DNA from: Streptomyces rimosus subsp. rimosus | GTDB lineage: Bacteria; Actinomycetota; Actinomycetes; Streptomycetales; Streptomycetaceae | Reading direction: 5' to 3' | Assembly: GCF_000720725.1 (NCBI RefSeq) | Contig: NZ_JOCQ01000005.1 | Span: 1 to 64,000 of the forward strand | DNA: 64,000 nucleotides | Part shown: piece by piece, positions 16,504 through 25,448 of the stretch | Position numbering within the stretch: the stretch's first letter is position 1 | How the letters are laid out: every line of letters begins with the position of its first letter | Program-made: the position numbers and the translations under genes | Notes under the pieces: generated by a model | Databases searched by the model: none | Told to the model about the DNA's origin: nothing | Seen by the model: only the letters and a program-made list of their open reading frames with translations

Positions 16504-17526
16504 ATGGACCGCAGATCCCTTCTCGCCGCCGGTGGAGGTGCCGCACTGGCGGTCGCCGCCGGCGCCCCGCAGGCCCACGCCACCGCGCCGGGCACCCTCG
16601 GCCGGTGGCCCGGCCACGACACCGTACGGTTCAACGTCATCAGCGACATCCAAGGGGACCTGAGCGACTTCGGCCGGGCCCTGGACGACATGGCGGCCGT
16701 CAACCCGCGCAGCGCGGGCCTCGCCGTCGCGGGCGACATCACCCCACGCGGCTACGACGCCGAGTACGCGCAGGTCGGCGCCGAACTGGCGCGCCACACC
16801 CATCCGCGCGACGTCGCCTGGGCCATCGGAAACCATGAGTTCTACGTACCGAAGTGGCGCGACCCCGGCACCCTGTCGCAGGGCACCTGGCCCAACGACA
16901 CCACCGAGGACTCCCTCTTCCGCAGCTTCTACCGCTTCGCCCGGCGCAACACCGTCCACGCGGAGACCTCCTTCGGCGGCATCCCCGTACTGACCCTCGG
17001 CACCGAGCGGTACATGCACTACCACGACCCCAAGCTCTGGGACGAGGTCTGGATCAGCGAGGCGCAGTTCGCCTGGCTGGAGAACCGGCTGTGGTACTGG
17101 TCGCGCCGCCGCCGGCCGGTCATGGTGATCACCCACCACCCCCTGCCCAACACGGTCTCCGGCACCCGCAACAAGCTCTACGCGAGCGACTACCTCCAGG
17201 CCGACCGCCTGCTGGGCCTGCTCGGCCGCCACCCCGACGTGTTCCTCTTCTGCGGCCACACCCACTGGGACCTGGAACTCTCCGACTGGGTGGTGCGCCG
17301 CGTCGTCCCCGGAACCGCGAACCTCAGCGGATTCACGGTGGTCAACACCGGTGCGATCCAGACCGGTTACCGGGACGACGGCAAGGGCGGCGAAGTCTCC
17401 GTCGGCGGAACCTTCAACCAGGGCCTCCAGGTCGAGGTGGGCCGCGGCGCCGTCGTCATCAAGGCCCGCGACTTCGCCCGCCGCGCCTGGCTGAAGGAGA
17501 TCACGGTGCCGCTCGCCGCGTCCTGA
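16504..17526 (+). CDS. Exported metallophosphoesterase
   Basis: 340 residues with an N-terminal export signal (MDRRSLLAAGGGAALAVAAG, twin-arginine-like). The calcineurin-type metal ligands are all visible: ISDIQGD, AGDIT, GNHEFY, THHPLPN and GHTHWD. The substrate may be a phosphodiester or phosphoprotein outside the cell; the family is too broad to say more. The gene is monocistronic between a TetR gene and the convergent XRE-cupin regulator gene, 49 bases away. Confidence 0.87.
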   Translation: MDRRSLLAAGGGAALAVAAGAPQAHATAPGTLGRWPGHDTVRFNVISDIQGDLSDFGRALDDMAAVNPRSAGLAVAGDITPRGYDAEYAQVGAELARHTHPRDVAWAIGNHEFYVPKWRDPGTLSQGTWPNDTTEDSLFRSFYRFARRNTVHAETSFGGIPVLTLGTERYMHYHDPKLWDEVWISEAQFAWLENRLWYWSRRRRPVMVITHHPLPNTVSGTRNKLYASDYLQADRLLGLLGRHPDVFLFCGHTHWDLELSDWVVRRVVPGTANLSGFTVVNTGAIQTGYRDDGKGGEVSVGGTFNQGLQVEVGRGAVVIKARDFARRAWLKEITVPLAAS

Positions 17527-17575
17527 CCACGGCCGACGGACGGCCGGGACACTTCGCGGAACCGGCGCTCCCTCT

Positions 17576-18175
17576 TCAGGGCAGCTGCGGGTGGGGCGTC
17601 TGCGCTCCGTCCCGGTCGTCACACACCAGGAGCAGTACGGCGGCCCGCTCCGTACCCAGCGAGCGGACCTTGTGCGGCACGGTCGCCTTGAAGTACGCGC
17701 TGTCGCCCGGTCCGAGCGTGCAGGACCGGGAGGGGAAGAGCAGCTCGGCCCGCCCCTGGTGGACGAAGAGGAACTCCTCGCCCGGGTGGTCCCGGAAGGG
17801 CACCGGGCCGGTGTCGTGCGGGGGATACAGCATGAACGGGGTCATCTTCTTGGCGCCGGCCTGGAGCGCGATGCCCGCGTAACGGGACCCGGGCTCGTCC
17901 TCGGAGGTGAGCGGCCGCCGGTCCCCGGCCCGGGTGACGGTGACCTCGGTCAGCTCCTCCGTATCGGCGAACAGGTGGTCCAGCGGGACGCCCAGGGCCC
18001 TGGCCAGCGAGGCGCTGACGGCGATCGAGGGGATGCTCTGCCCGCGTTCGACCTTGGAGAGATAGCTCTTCGTGACACCGGAGCGCTCGGCCAGCGCCTC
18101 CAGGGTCATCAGCCGCTCCTTGCGCAGCTGCCGCACCCGATTGATCACTACCTGCTTCCCCCGATCACTGACCAC
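17576..18175 (-). CDS. XRE family regulator with cupin sensor domain
   Basis: 199 residues. The N-terminal helix-turn-helix (about 10-65) has LRKERLMTLEALAERSGVTK and SYLSKVERGQSIPS. A C-terminal cupin (about 110-190) has FRDHPGEEFLFVHQG and LGPGDSAYFKATVPHKV. Such proteins sense small carboxylates or amino-acid derivatives. It is divergent from the class II aldolase and DapA-like genes, and a 26-bp palindrome lies between, so it probably controls them. A GTG at 18148 has a better ribosome site (GGGGGAAG) than the GTG at 18175 and is a real alternative start. Confidence 0.88.
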   Translation of the reverse strand: MVSDRGKQVVINRVRQLRKERLMTLEALAERSGVTKSYLSKVERGQSIPSIAVSASLARALGVPLDHLFADTEELTEVTVTRAGDRRPLTSEDEPGSRYAGIALQAGAKKMTPFMLYPPHDTGPVPFRDHPGEEFLFVHQGRAELLFPSRSCTLGPGDSAYFKATVPHKVRSLGTERAAVLLLVCDDRDGAQTPHPQLP

Positions 18176-18266
18176 TGCCCCGTCCGTCGACCGGTTCCCG
18201 GTCGCCGGCTGCTCTCCGCCTCACACCCCGGCTCAGGGGGCAACTCCGCGCGCCCTGGCTTGAGGA

Positions 18267-18300
18267 ACACCTTGTGGCATGACACAAGGTGTCCTACGGT
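18267..18300 (+). promoter_or_regulatory. Operator/promoter for the aldolase-DapA-like operon
   Basis: A palindrome with exact 10-bp arms ACACCTTGTG (18267-18276) and CACAAGGTGT (18283-18292) surrounds a 6-base centre. It overlaps a promoter-like TTGTGG (18273-18278) and TACGGT (18295-18300) with a 16-base spacer. The XRE-cupin regulator coded on the other side is the likely ligand-controlled binder. Confidence 0.75.
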
Positions 18301-18389
18301 GAACCAAGTTTCCTCGCAGTGTTGCACGAGACGGGCAGCACCGGAAGACGAGGCCGCCGGCGGACCGGCGCCTCGGAACGGGAGCAGAA

Positions 18390-19187
18390 GTGGCGAACAC
18401 CCTGCACGACCCGAAGAACGTACTCATCGAACGCGCCGAGCGGCAGATGGACGACCATTTCGCCGACTCGGACCTGACCACGCGCCAGAAGCTGGCCCTG
18501 ACATGCCGCATCGCCTACGACGGCGGGCACGACTCCGGACTCGCCGGACAGATCAGCGCCCGCGGACAGCGGCCGGGCACCTACTACACCCAGCGCCTGG
18601 GCCTCGGCTTCGACGAGATCACCGAGGACAACCTCCTGCTGGTGGACGAGGACCTCCAGGTGCTGGAGGGGGAGGGCATGCCCAACCCCGCGAACCGGTT
18701 CCACACCTGGATCTACCGCGCGCGTCCGGACGTGCACTGCATCGTCCACACGCACGCCCTGCACACGGCCGCCCTCGCGATGCTCGAAGTGCCCCTCGTG
18801 GTCTCCCAGATGGACACCACGCCGCTGTACGACGACTGCGCCTTCCTCAAGGAATGGCCGGGCGTACCGGTGGGCAACGAGGAAGGCGAGATCATCTCCG
18901 CGGCCCTCGGCGACAAACGCGCCATCCTCCTGGCCCACCACGGCCAGCTCGTCACCGGCGCGACCGTGGAGGAGGCGTGCAACCTCGCGCTGCTCATCGA
19001 GCGCGCCGCCCGCCTCCAGCTGCTCGCCATGTCGGCGGGCACCATCCAGCCCCTGGACCCGGCCCTCGCCCGCGAGGCCCACGACTGGACGTCCACGGAC
19101 CGGCGCAACCAGGCGAACTTCGCCTACTACGCGCGCAAGGCGCTCCGCAATCACCCCGACTGCATCACAGGCAAGGTGAACCTCTGA
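18390..19187 (+). CDS. Class II aldolase/adducin family protein
   Basis: 265 residues of the zinc-dependent class II aldolase fold. The metal ligands are in VHTHALHTAAL and LLAHHGQLVTG, with a catalytic-type Glu early in the chain. Members cleave sugar phosphates or decarboxylate/aldol-cleave small hydroxy acids; the substrate here is unknown. GTG at 18390 follows GGGAGCAGAA. The stop TGA overlaps the ATG of the next gene by one base, so translation is coupled and the two enzymes probably act in one degradation pathway. Confidence 0.85.
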   Translation: MANTLHDPKNVLIERAERQMDDHFADSDLTTRQKLALTCRIAYDGGHDSGLAGQISARGQRPGTYYTQRLGLGFDEITEDNLLLVDEDLQVLEGEGMPNPANRFHTWIYRARPDVHCIVHTHALHTAALAMLEVPLVVSQMDTTPLYDDCAFLKEWPGVPVGNEEGEIISAALGDKRAILLAHHGQLVTGATVEEACNLALLIERAARLQLLAMSAGTIQPLDPALAREAHDWTSTDRRNQANFAYYARKALRNHPDCITGKVNL

Positions 19188-20119
19188 TGACTACGGCACC
19201 AGCACCGTTACGCGGCATCATCTCCTACCCCGTCACCCCCTTCGCCGCGGACACCGGCGACGTCGACCTGGCCGCGCTGCGCCGGCTCGTCGGCGAACTG
19301 GCCGACGCCGGAAGCCACGCCATCGCTCCGCTGGGCAGCGCAGGCGAGAGCGCGTACCTCACGGAGAGCGAGTGGGACGCCGTCTGCGAGACCACCCTCC
19401 AGACCGTCGCCGGGCGGCTCCCCACCCTGGTCGGCGTCTCGCACTGGAGCACTGCGGAAACGGTACGCCGCGCCCGCGTGGCCGCCCGCCACGGAGCCAC
19501 CGCGCTCATGGTGCTGCCGCAGACGTACTGGAAACTGACCGAAGCGGAACTCGAACAGCACTTCGCCACGGTCGCGGCGGCGACCGACCTTCCGGTGATG
19601 CTCTACAACAACCCGGGCACCAGCGGAGTCGACCTCCGGCCGGACACGGTGGTCGCGCTCGCCCGCAAGATCCCGAACCTCACCATGGTCAAGGAGAGTT
19701 CCGGCGACGTCGCCCGCTTCCGCGCCCTCCGCGACCGGTCCGACGGCACGCTGTCGGTCTACAACGGGAACAACCCGGTCGCACTCGAAGCCTTCCGCTC
19801 AGGCGCCGTCGGCTGGTGCACCGCGGCGCCCTGCCTCGTTCCCCGGTGGTGCACCGAGCTGTACGCCGCGGCGACGCGCGGGGACGACGCGCGGGCCGAC
19901 GCGGTCCTGGCGCAACTCCTGCCGCTCCTGAAGTTCATTGTCGGCCACGGGCTGCCCCGGGCCGTCAAGGCGGGCCTGGAGATCCAGGGCCGAGCGGCCG
20001 GCCGACCGCGGCCCCCTTTGCTGCCGTTGCCGGACGAGGAGACGCGGCAGCTGCGTGAGCTGCTTGAACGACTCGGTGGTGCGGAGGCCCTGGAGGTGGG
20101 CGCGGCGGGGGCGGTATGA
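19187..20119 (+). CDS. Dihydrodipicolinate synthase family aldolase/lyase
   Basis: 310 residues of the DapA/NAL class I aldolase family. The phosphate or carboxylate loop appears as LGSAGESAYL, the tyrosine in MLYNNPGTSG and the Schiff-base lysine in MVKESSGD. The usual DapA loop is GTTGE; the variant GSAGE and the neighbour suggest a catabolic keto-acid lyase or related enzyme rather than lysine synthesis, but that is inference. Translation is coupled to the class II aldolase gene upstream. A perfect 14-bp hairpin terminator follows. Confidence 0.87.
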   Translation: MTTAPAPLRGIISYPVTPFAADTGDVDLAALRRLVGELADAGSHAIAPLGSAGESAYLTESEWDAVCETTLQTVAGRLPTLVGVSHWSTAETVRRARVAARHGATALMVLPQTYWKLTEAELEQHFATVAAATDLPVMLYNNPGTSGVDLRPDTVVALARKIPNLTMVKESSGDVARFRALRDRSDGTLSVYNGNNPVALEAFRSGAVGWCTAAPCLVPRWCTELYAAATRGDDARADAVLAQLLPLLKFIVGHGLPRAVKAGLEIQGRAAGRPRPPLLPLPDEETRQLRELLERLGGAEALEVGAAGAV

Positions 20120-20205
20120 GGCACGGGACGGTGCGCATGTGCTGAGGAATGAAGGCGGCCCCGCCCGTCGCCGGTCACCCGACGCCATACCCGTGCACCG
20201 TGATC

Positions 20206-20238
20206 GCCCGTCGTCACCCGCCGGGGGTGACGACGGGC
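20206..20238 (+). terminator. Hairpin terminator after the aldolase-DapA-like operon
   Basis: A perfect 14-bp inverted repeat (20206-20219 and 20225-20238) with a 5-base loop, 87 bases after the stop codon. Confidence 0.85.
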
Positions 20239-20311
20239 CCGTACGCCCGGGTGCACCCTCGGCGCCGACGCGGGGCAATCCGCACCCGCCTCGGAGACGG
20301 AGGGGCCTGTC

Positions 20312-20734
20312 ATGGCCACCACGACCAGCCCGCACCACCGCTCGGCAGGATCCATGGCCGCCGCCGGCGGTCTGACGATCTTCGCCGCCGTGATGCTGTT
20401 CATCTCCGGTGTGCTCGACCTCTTCCGGGGCATCATGGGCGTCGCCCAGAACGAGGTCTTCCTCAGCACCCCCAACTACGTGTTCAAATTCGACCTGACC
20501 AGCTGGGGATGGATCCATCTGGCCTTCGGGGCCGTCGCCGTCGTCGTGAGCCTCGGCCTGTTCACGGCGGCCACCTGGGCCCGGGTCGTCGCGATCGGCA
20601 TCGCGGCGCTGCTGATCATCATCAACTTCCTGACCATTCCCTACTACCCGGTCTGGTCGATCACCCTGATCGCGCTCTACGGCTTCACCATCTGGGCCCT
20701 GTGCGTGGTCCGCCGGGACACGATCAACGAGTAG
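20312..20734 (+). CDS. Four-helix membrane protein (DUF7144-like)
   Basis: 140 residues with four hydrophobic helices, starting at GGLTIFAAVMLFISGVLDL and ending near LIALYGFTIWALCVV. The FDLTSWGWIHLAFG stretch between the first two helices is typical of the actinobacterial DUF7144 membrane family, whose role is unknown. ATG at 20312 follows an acceptable GGAGGGGCC. The gene stands alone and is convergent with the methyltransferase gene. Confidence 0.78.
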   Translation: MATTTSPHHRSAGSMAAAGGLTIFAAVMLFISGVLDLFRGIMGVAQNEVFLSTPNYVFKFDLTSWGWIHLAFGAVAVVVSLGLFTAATWARVVAIGIAALLIIINFLTIPYYPVWSITLIALYGFTIWALCVVRRDTINE

Positions 20735-20760
20735 CCGCGAGGCCCCTCGCCCGACCGGCG

Positions 20761-21501
20761 TCAGCCCGCGGGCCTGGACCACACCGAGACATGCCGGCCG
20801 CTCTCGCCGGTGAACGGCGCGCGTGACCAGTCCTCCCACCGGTCCCGCAGCCGCAGCCCGGCGAGCTGGGCCATCAGGTCCAGCTCGGCCGGCCACACGT
20901 ACCGGAACGGAACCGACCGGTACTCGGCGCGCCCGTCGACGATCGTCACGTAATGCGAGCTCATCGCCTGCGTGGCGACGTCGTACGTGTCGAACGCCCA
21001 CTGCGTCGGGCCGATACGGAACGGCACCGCGGTCTGACCGGGTGGCAGCCGGCGCAGATCCGGTACGCCCACTTCGACGACGAAGCTTCCGCCGGGCCGC
21101 AGATGGGCGGCGGCATTGCGGAAGCAGGCCACCTGGGCGTCCTGGGTCGTCAGATTGTTGATCGTGTTGAAGACGAGGTAGGCGGCCGTGAACGTGCCGT
21201 CCACCCGCGCTGTCGCGAAGTCGCCGATCGTGACCCCGATACCGTCCCCGCCCGGCTTGGCGCGCAGCCGCGCCACCATGGCCCGGGACAGCTCGATACC
21301 GTGCACCGGCACCCCGCGGTCGGCCAGCGGCAGCGCGATCCGCCCGGTGCCGATGCCGAACTCCAGGGCCGGGCCGTCACCGGCCAGCTCGGCCAGCAGG
21401 TCGACCGCCGGGTCCACCGCTTCCGGGCGGAACATGTCCGCCTCCGACTCGTCGTAGGCGGCAGCGATGCTTTCTCCGAAGTATCCGTCGTCATCGAGCA
21501 T
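20761..21501 (-). CDS. Class I SAM-dependent methyltransferase
   Basis: 246 residues with the Rossmann-type SAM site: ALEFGIGTGRIALPLADRG (motif I), GIELS (motif II) and the post-motif VEVGVPDL. The N-terminal part (YDESEADMFRPEAVDPAVD) matches a broad actinobacterial small-molecule methyltransferase group. The acceptor is unknown. ATG at 21501. It lies in the same direction as the next upstream gene but more than 100 bases away, so it may have its own promoter. Confidence 0.85.
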   Translation of the reverse strand: MLDDDGYFGESIAAAYDESEADMFRPEAVDPAVDLLAELAGDGPALEFGIGTGRIALPLADRGVPVHGIELSRAMVARLRAKPGGDGIGVTIGDFATARVDGTFTAAYLVFNTINNLTTQDAQVACFRNAAAHLRPGGSFVVEVGVPDLRRLPPGQTAVPFRIGPTQWAFDTYDVATQAMSSHYVTIVDGRAEYRSVPFRYVWPAELDLMAQLAGLRLRDRWEDWSRAPFTGESGRHVSVWSRPAG

Positions 21502-21620
21502 TCCAGGACCGTACTGGCACAGGAGCGGTCAACGCGCGTTATTTTTCACCGCTGTTGTACGGGTTGGACGCCGATGCGGGGGCGTGGCGCCTTTCTGCTG
21601 TCGTCCCGGGCCCGGCGAAC

Positions 21621-23162
21621 TCACCCGGCCTCTGACCGCCGGGCGCCCGCGCTCGGCTCCGCTCCACCCGGAGGCACTGGTTCTGCCTCACCTGGCCCGG
21701 GTGAAGAGCCGCCGTGCAGGGCGAGCGTGACCGCGGTCTCGTACGCAGCCAGGACGACCGCGATGACGAGCAGGCTCGTCCACGACGAGAACAGCAACGC
21801 GATCAGGGCCGCGACGATCACGCCGCCGACCCGGAGCACGTCGGCGTGCTCGCGTACCCACGGGCGCAGTGTGGCACCGGGCTTGCCCAGCCGGCGTCCG
21901 GCGCGCGCGGCGAGGCGGCCGGTGGCCCGGGCGCCGCGGGACGTGTGGTGGCGCAGGCCGACGGGCAGCCGACCAGGACCCACCAGGTACGCCAGAACGG
22001 CCAGCACGATGCCCAGCCACAGCAGTTGCTCGCCGCGTTCACGCAGCGTGGTGAAGATCGTCCAGAGCGCGTCGCGGGTCCCCTCGCGGTAGACGCCGGA
22101 CGGCACGTGGGCGAGGAGTTGGTCCCGTACCGCACGCAGTACGCCGGACAGCGCGGCGACACCGATCACGAGCCACAGGCCCAACTGGAGCAGCGTACGC
22201 CGGCGGTTCGGCGAGACCCACAGGGCGAGGCCGAGCAGCAGCGGCACGGAGATCAGCAGCCCCACCAGTGCGCGCTTGAACAGCAGTACGGCCTGTTGCA
22301 ACTGCCCGAGCGTATGCCGGTCGTGGAGCGTGATCTGCGCGAAGTCGGCGGGCAGCGACACGCCGAGTGCCTTCTCGATCCGGTCGTGCAGGCCGGGCGG
22401 GATCTCGCCCGACGACACGGTGGGCAGGTCCAGCCGTTTGCCGAACAGGGTGGGCAGCCGGTCCTCCAGGGCGTTGAGCAGGTTGTTGACCAGCGGAAGC
22501 AGGTTGAGGGTGACCGTGTCGCCCTGTACGCGCACGCCTTCGCTGCGCTGCTCCAGCACCGCCGTGATCCGCGCGTGCGCGAAGCGGTTGGCGGAGCGCC
22601 ACAGGTCCTGGAACTGCTCCGTCCTGAGCAGCTTGGCGATCGAGTCGCGGACGTAGTCGTGAACGGCGTCCGTGACCGGCGGCGCGATGAACGACGCGCG
22701 CGGCGGCAGCGCGCCGGACAGCCGCCGCTCGACGTCCAGCTGGTCGAAGATCTCGTCCGCGAGGTAGGCGGAGACGGCCGCGTCCACCGTCGGGTCCTCG
22801 GGAAGGGCGCCCACCGTGGCAACCCAGCGGTCCGTGTTGAGCGCGGTCCGCGCTCCCCAGACGCCGACGACCGAGGTGACGGTGAGGACGGCCACCAGGG
22901 CGATCACCACGGCGGCGACGATGCGCCGCACGGCCAGCAGCCGGAGCCGGCGCCGCTTCGTCGTACTGACACGGGCCCGTAATTCCTGTACCTCGGCGCG
23001 CAGCCGCTCAAGTTCGCTCCCGTTGCCGTGCTGACGCCCGCCCTCGGCTGTGCGCCCGCCCCCCGTCGTGGGGGCGTCGTCGGCCGCGCCTTCGCCGGCC
23101 GTACCACCGTGCGCCGTACCGGGGTCCGCTGTACCGCCGTGCGCCGTCTCCTCATGGGCCAT
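21621..23162 (-). CDS. Large membrane protein with N-terminal coiled coil
   Basis: 513 residues. The first 45 are low complexity (repeats of His-Gly-Gly-Thr-Ala type), then a short coiled coil (ELERLRAEVQELRARVSTTK), a membrane helix at about 70-95, a large probably external region (about 95-300) and four or five helices in the C-terminal half. It ends with a Pro/Gly/Glu-rich tail. I recognise it only as an actinobacterial integral membrane family without known function. ATG at 23162 follows GGAGG; the frame continues upstream without family-like sequence. It is divergent from the ketopantoate-reductase-like gene. Confidence 0.75.
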   Translation of the reverse strand: MAHEETAHGGTADPGTAHGGTAGEGAADDAPTTGGGRTAEGGRQHGNGSELERLRAEVQELRARVSTTKRRRLRLLAVRRIVAAVVIALVAVLTVTSVVGVWGARTALNTDRWVATVGALPEDPTVDAAVSAYLADEIFDQLDVERRLSGALPPRASFIAPPVTDAVHDYVRDSIAKLLRTEQFQDLWRSANRFAHARITAVLEQRSEGVRVQGDTVTLNLLPLVNNLLNALEDRLPTLFGKRLDLPTVSSGEIPPGLHDRIEKALGVSLPADFAQITLHDRHTLGQLQQAVLLFKRALVGLLISVPLLLGLALWVSPNRRRTLLQLGLWLVIGVAALSGVLRAVRDQLLAHVPSGVYREGTRDALWTIFTTLRERGEQLLWLGIVLAVLAYLVGPGRLPVGLRHHTSRGARATGRLAARAGRRLGKPGATLRPWVREHADVLRVGGVIVAALIALLFSSWTSLLVIAVVLAAYETAVTLALHGGSSPGPGEAEPVPPGGAEPSAGARRSEAG

Positions 23163-23351
23163 GGCCTCGCACCTCCGCCGCCACCGTCGCGAAATCCGCG
23201 CCGTCCGGCCCTCACCTGCGGCGGGTGACGCGGCAGTCGGCGCGTACCGGCTGCATGGAGAGCAGGCGCCTGCACGACGGGTGCCTGTGCCAGGATCGTC
23301 TCTCGAAGGCGGCCACCGACCACCGGGGCCGACCCACGAGAGGACATCCTC

Positions 23352-24275
23352 ATGACACTGACGACGAGCAAGCCCACGGTGGCCATCCTGGGCCCGGGCG
23401 GCGTCGGCGGCCTGCTGGCCGCCCTCCTGTCCCGCTCCGGCCACCGCGTCATCTGCCTCGCTCGCCGAGCCACGGCAGACACCTTGCGGAACAGCGGGAT
23501 CGAGGTCCACAGCCGCCGTTTCGGCGACTTCACGGCAGTGGTGGAAGCGGACACCGAACTACGTGAGCCGGTCGATGTATGCCTGATCACCGTCAAGCAG
23601 ACCGCGCTCGACACCGCACTCACCCGCGTCCCGCCGGCAGCCCTCGGCGACGCCCTCGTCGTACCGCTGCTGAACGGCGTCGAACACCCCGCGGCCCTCC
23701 GCGCCCGCTACCGGCCCGACCGGGTGGCCCCCGGAGTGATCCGTGTGGAATCCACCCGCCTCGCCCCCGACGGCACCGGGCCCCACGTCATCGAGCACGG
23801 CAGCCCGTTCGCCGAGATCGACCTTGCGGCCGGGACAGCACTCCGCTCCCGCGTCGAAACCCTCGCGGACGCCCTGTCCGCCGCCGGGGTGACGGCCGGC
23901 GTGACCGAGGACGAGACCACCGCTCTGTGGGCGAAAATGGCCTTCCTCGCCCCCTTCGCCCTCCTCACCACCCGGCACGGCGCGCCCCTCGGAGAAGTCC
24001 GCACCCGCCACCACCAGGACCTGGAGAAGCTGGTCACCGAAACCGCCGAGGTCAGCCGCGCCTGCGGCGCGCCGGTGGACCCGGCTCAGGCCCTCGCGCG
24101 CTACGACGCTTTTCCGGCCGACGCCAAATCGTCCATGCAACGTGACGCGGAAGCGGGCCGCCCACTGGAACTCGACGCCATCGGCGGAGCGCTGCTGCGC
24201 GCGGCCGACCGGCACGGTGTGTCCGTGCCGGTGACGACCCGCCTGGTACGGGAGCTGCGGGCCGCAGGCCACTGA
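23352..24275 (+). CDS. Ketopantoate reductase (PanE/ApbA) family
   Basis: 307 residues. The N-terminal Rossmann fold begins VAILGPGGVGGLLAALL (GxGxxG variant) and the family lysine is in CLITVKQT. The C-terminal helical domain has LWAKMAFLAPFALLTT and SSMQRDAEAGRPLELDAIGG, including the typical S-S-M-x-R-D and E/D residues. Members reduce 2-dehydropantoate with NADPH in pantothenate and CoA synthesis, but many paralogues act on other keto acids. ATG at 23352 follows GAGAGGAC. It stands alone, so a true panE role is not proven. Confidence 0.85.
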   Translation: MTLTTSKPTVAILGPGGVGGLLAALLSRSGHRVICLARRATADTLRNSGIEVHSRRFGDFTAVVEADTELREPVDVCLITVKQTALDTALTRVPPAALGDALVVPLLNGVEHPAALRARYRPDRVAPGVIRVESTRLAPDGTGPHVIEHGSPFAEIDLAAGTALRSRVETLADALSAAGVTAGVTEDETTALWAKMAFLAPFALLTTRHGAPLGEVRTRHHQDLEKLVTETAEVSRACGAPVDPAQALARYDAFPADAKSSMQRDAEAGRPLELDAIGGALLRAADRHGVSVPVTTRLVRELRAAGH

Positions 24276-24305
24276 GGGAAGCAGCGAGCTGTGATCGTCC
24301 TGCCG

Positions 24306-24932
24306 TCACCCCTCCCGTACACAGACAGCGGCACGGTGATGCCGAGGCGTTTCCGCCTCGTCGAGCAGGGCGATGGCGAAATCCGCGTACGAGATCCGGT
24401 CGGCCGGGTCGCCGTGTCCGGTGATGCGGTAACGGCCGGTTCGCGCGCCGTCGTGGTCGAAGTCGCCTGCCGGGGCCACGTACGCCCAGTTCAGGCCGGA
24501 CGTCCGCAGCTCCTCAAGGCCCGCCGCGTGGCCGAGGTAGAACGAGCGGTACTCGTTCGGGTAGCCGGGCTCGTCCATCAGGAGGGTCCCGGACGGGCCC
24601 GGCATGACCGAGGCGAGTCCGACCGCCACCAGGCGGCCCACGCCCGCCTGCGCCAAGCCGGTGATCAAGGCACGGGACGACGCCGTGAAGAACTCGGCCG
24701 GCGCGGCGGAAAGGTCCACGGCGGCATTGATGGCGGCATCGTGTCCGGCTGCCGTACGCGCGACGCTCAGCGGGTCGGTGACATCACCGGCCACGGTCCG
24801 CACACCGGCCGGGCCGCCGCCGTGGGCCGCGGGGTCGCGTACCACGGCGGTGACCCGGTGGCCGCGTCGCTGCGCCTCGGCGACGGCCTGCCGCCCGGCC
24901 CGGCCGCCCGCCCCGAAAACCACGATGTTCAT
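24306..24932 (-). CDS. NAD(P)H-binding reductase (NmrA/SDR-like)
   Basis: 208 residues starting MNIVVFGAGGRAGRQAVAEA with the GxGGxxG dinucleotide motif, and containing GDVTDPLSV and YRSFYLGHAAGLEELR. This is the atypical SDR type found in anti-sigma-like redox sensors and small reductases. The ATG at 24932 is used because it gives the classical N-terminus; the frame runs 93 bases further up. It is divergent from an HxlR gene across a 26-bp palindrome, a common pair in which the HxlR protein represses the reductase in response to electrophiles. Confidence 0.85.
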   Translation of the reverse strand: MNIVVFGAGGRAGRQAVAEAQRRGHRVTAVVRDPAAHGGGPAGVRTVAGDVTDPLSVARTAAGHDAAINAAVDLSAAPAEFFTASSRALITGLAQAGVGRLVAVGLASVMPGPSGTLLMDEPGYPNEYRSFYLGHAAGLEELRTSGLNWAYVAPAGDFDHDGARTGRYRITGHGDPADRISYADFAIALLDEAETPRHHRAAVCVREG

Positions 24933-24997
24933 GAGGAACCGCCTCTCACCAGGGCCGGAGCCCGTGTGCCCGGCCGGTGACCGGACGCTATCGAGGG

Positions 24998-25023
24998 GGG
25001 TGGTTTCCCCCGGGATACCACCC
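24998..25023. promoter_or_regulatory. 26-bp palindrome between reductase and HxlR genes
   Basis: Arms of 12 bp (24998-25009 and 25012-25023) pair with one mismatch around a 2-base centre; the outer parts are GGGTGGT and ACCACCC. It lies in the divergent promoter region and is the probable operator of the HxlR regulator. Confidence 0.72.
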
Positions 25024-25056
25024 AAAGTCCCGGGGGAGACCGGCTAGGGTGACGGC

Positions 25057-25428
25057 ATGAGGGAGCCCCTGCCCGCCGACATGTTCGACGAACTGTGCCC
25101 TTCGTCGCTCAATCCGATCAGGTTCGGCGACAAGTGGGCAGCGCTCGTCATCCGCTGTCTGGAGCAGGGGCCGCGTCGGTTCTCCGAACTACGGGTGCCG
25201 CTGAGCCGCGTAACCCCCAAGGTCCTCACCCGGTCGCTGCGGTCCCTCGAACGCGACGGGCTGGTCAGACGCACCGTCCACGTCGGGGCCGCCCCGCACG
25301 TCGAGTACGAGCTGACGCCGCTGGGCCGCAGCATGCTCCAGCCCCTGGCGGCAGCATGTGCCTGGACGGCGGAGCACTGGGACGAACTGCTCGACGCCCG
25401 CGAGGCGTACGACAACGCTGCCGGATAG
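25057..25428 (+). CDS. HxlR family transcriptional regulator
   Basis: 123 residues with the winged-helix HxlR fold: an N-terminal Cys (DELCPSS) followed by FGDKWAALVIRCLEQGPRRF, SELRVPLSRVTPKVLTRSLR and the wing HVEYELTPLGRSM. HxlR proteins often sense reactive carbonyls or quinones through that Cys. GTG/ATG context: ATG at 25057. It is divergent from the NAD(P)H-binding reductase, its likely target. Confidence 0.92.
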   Translation: MREPLPADMFDELCPSSLNPIRFGDKWAALVIRCLEQGPRRFSELRVPLSRVTPKVLTRSLRSLERDGLVRRTVHVGAAPHVEYELTPLGRSMLQPLAAACAWTAEHWDELLDAREAYDNAAG

Positions 25429-25448
25429 CGGCGCGAGGTGACGCCTCG

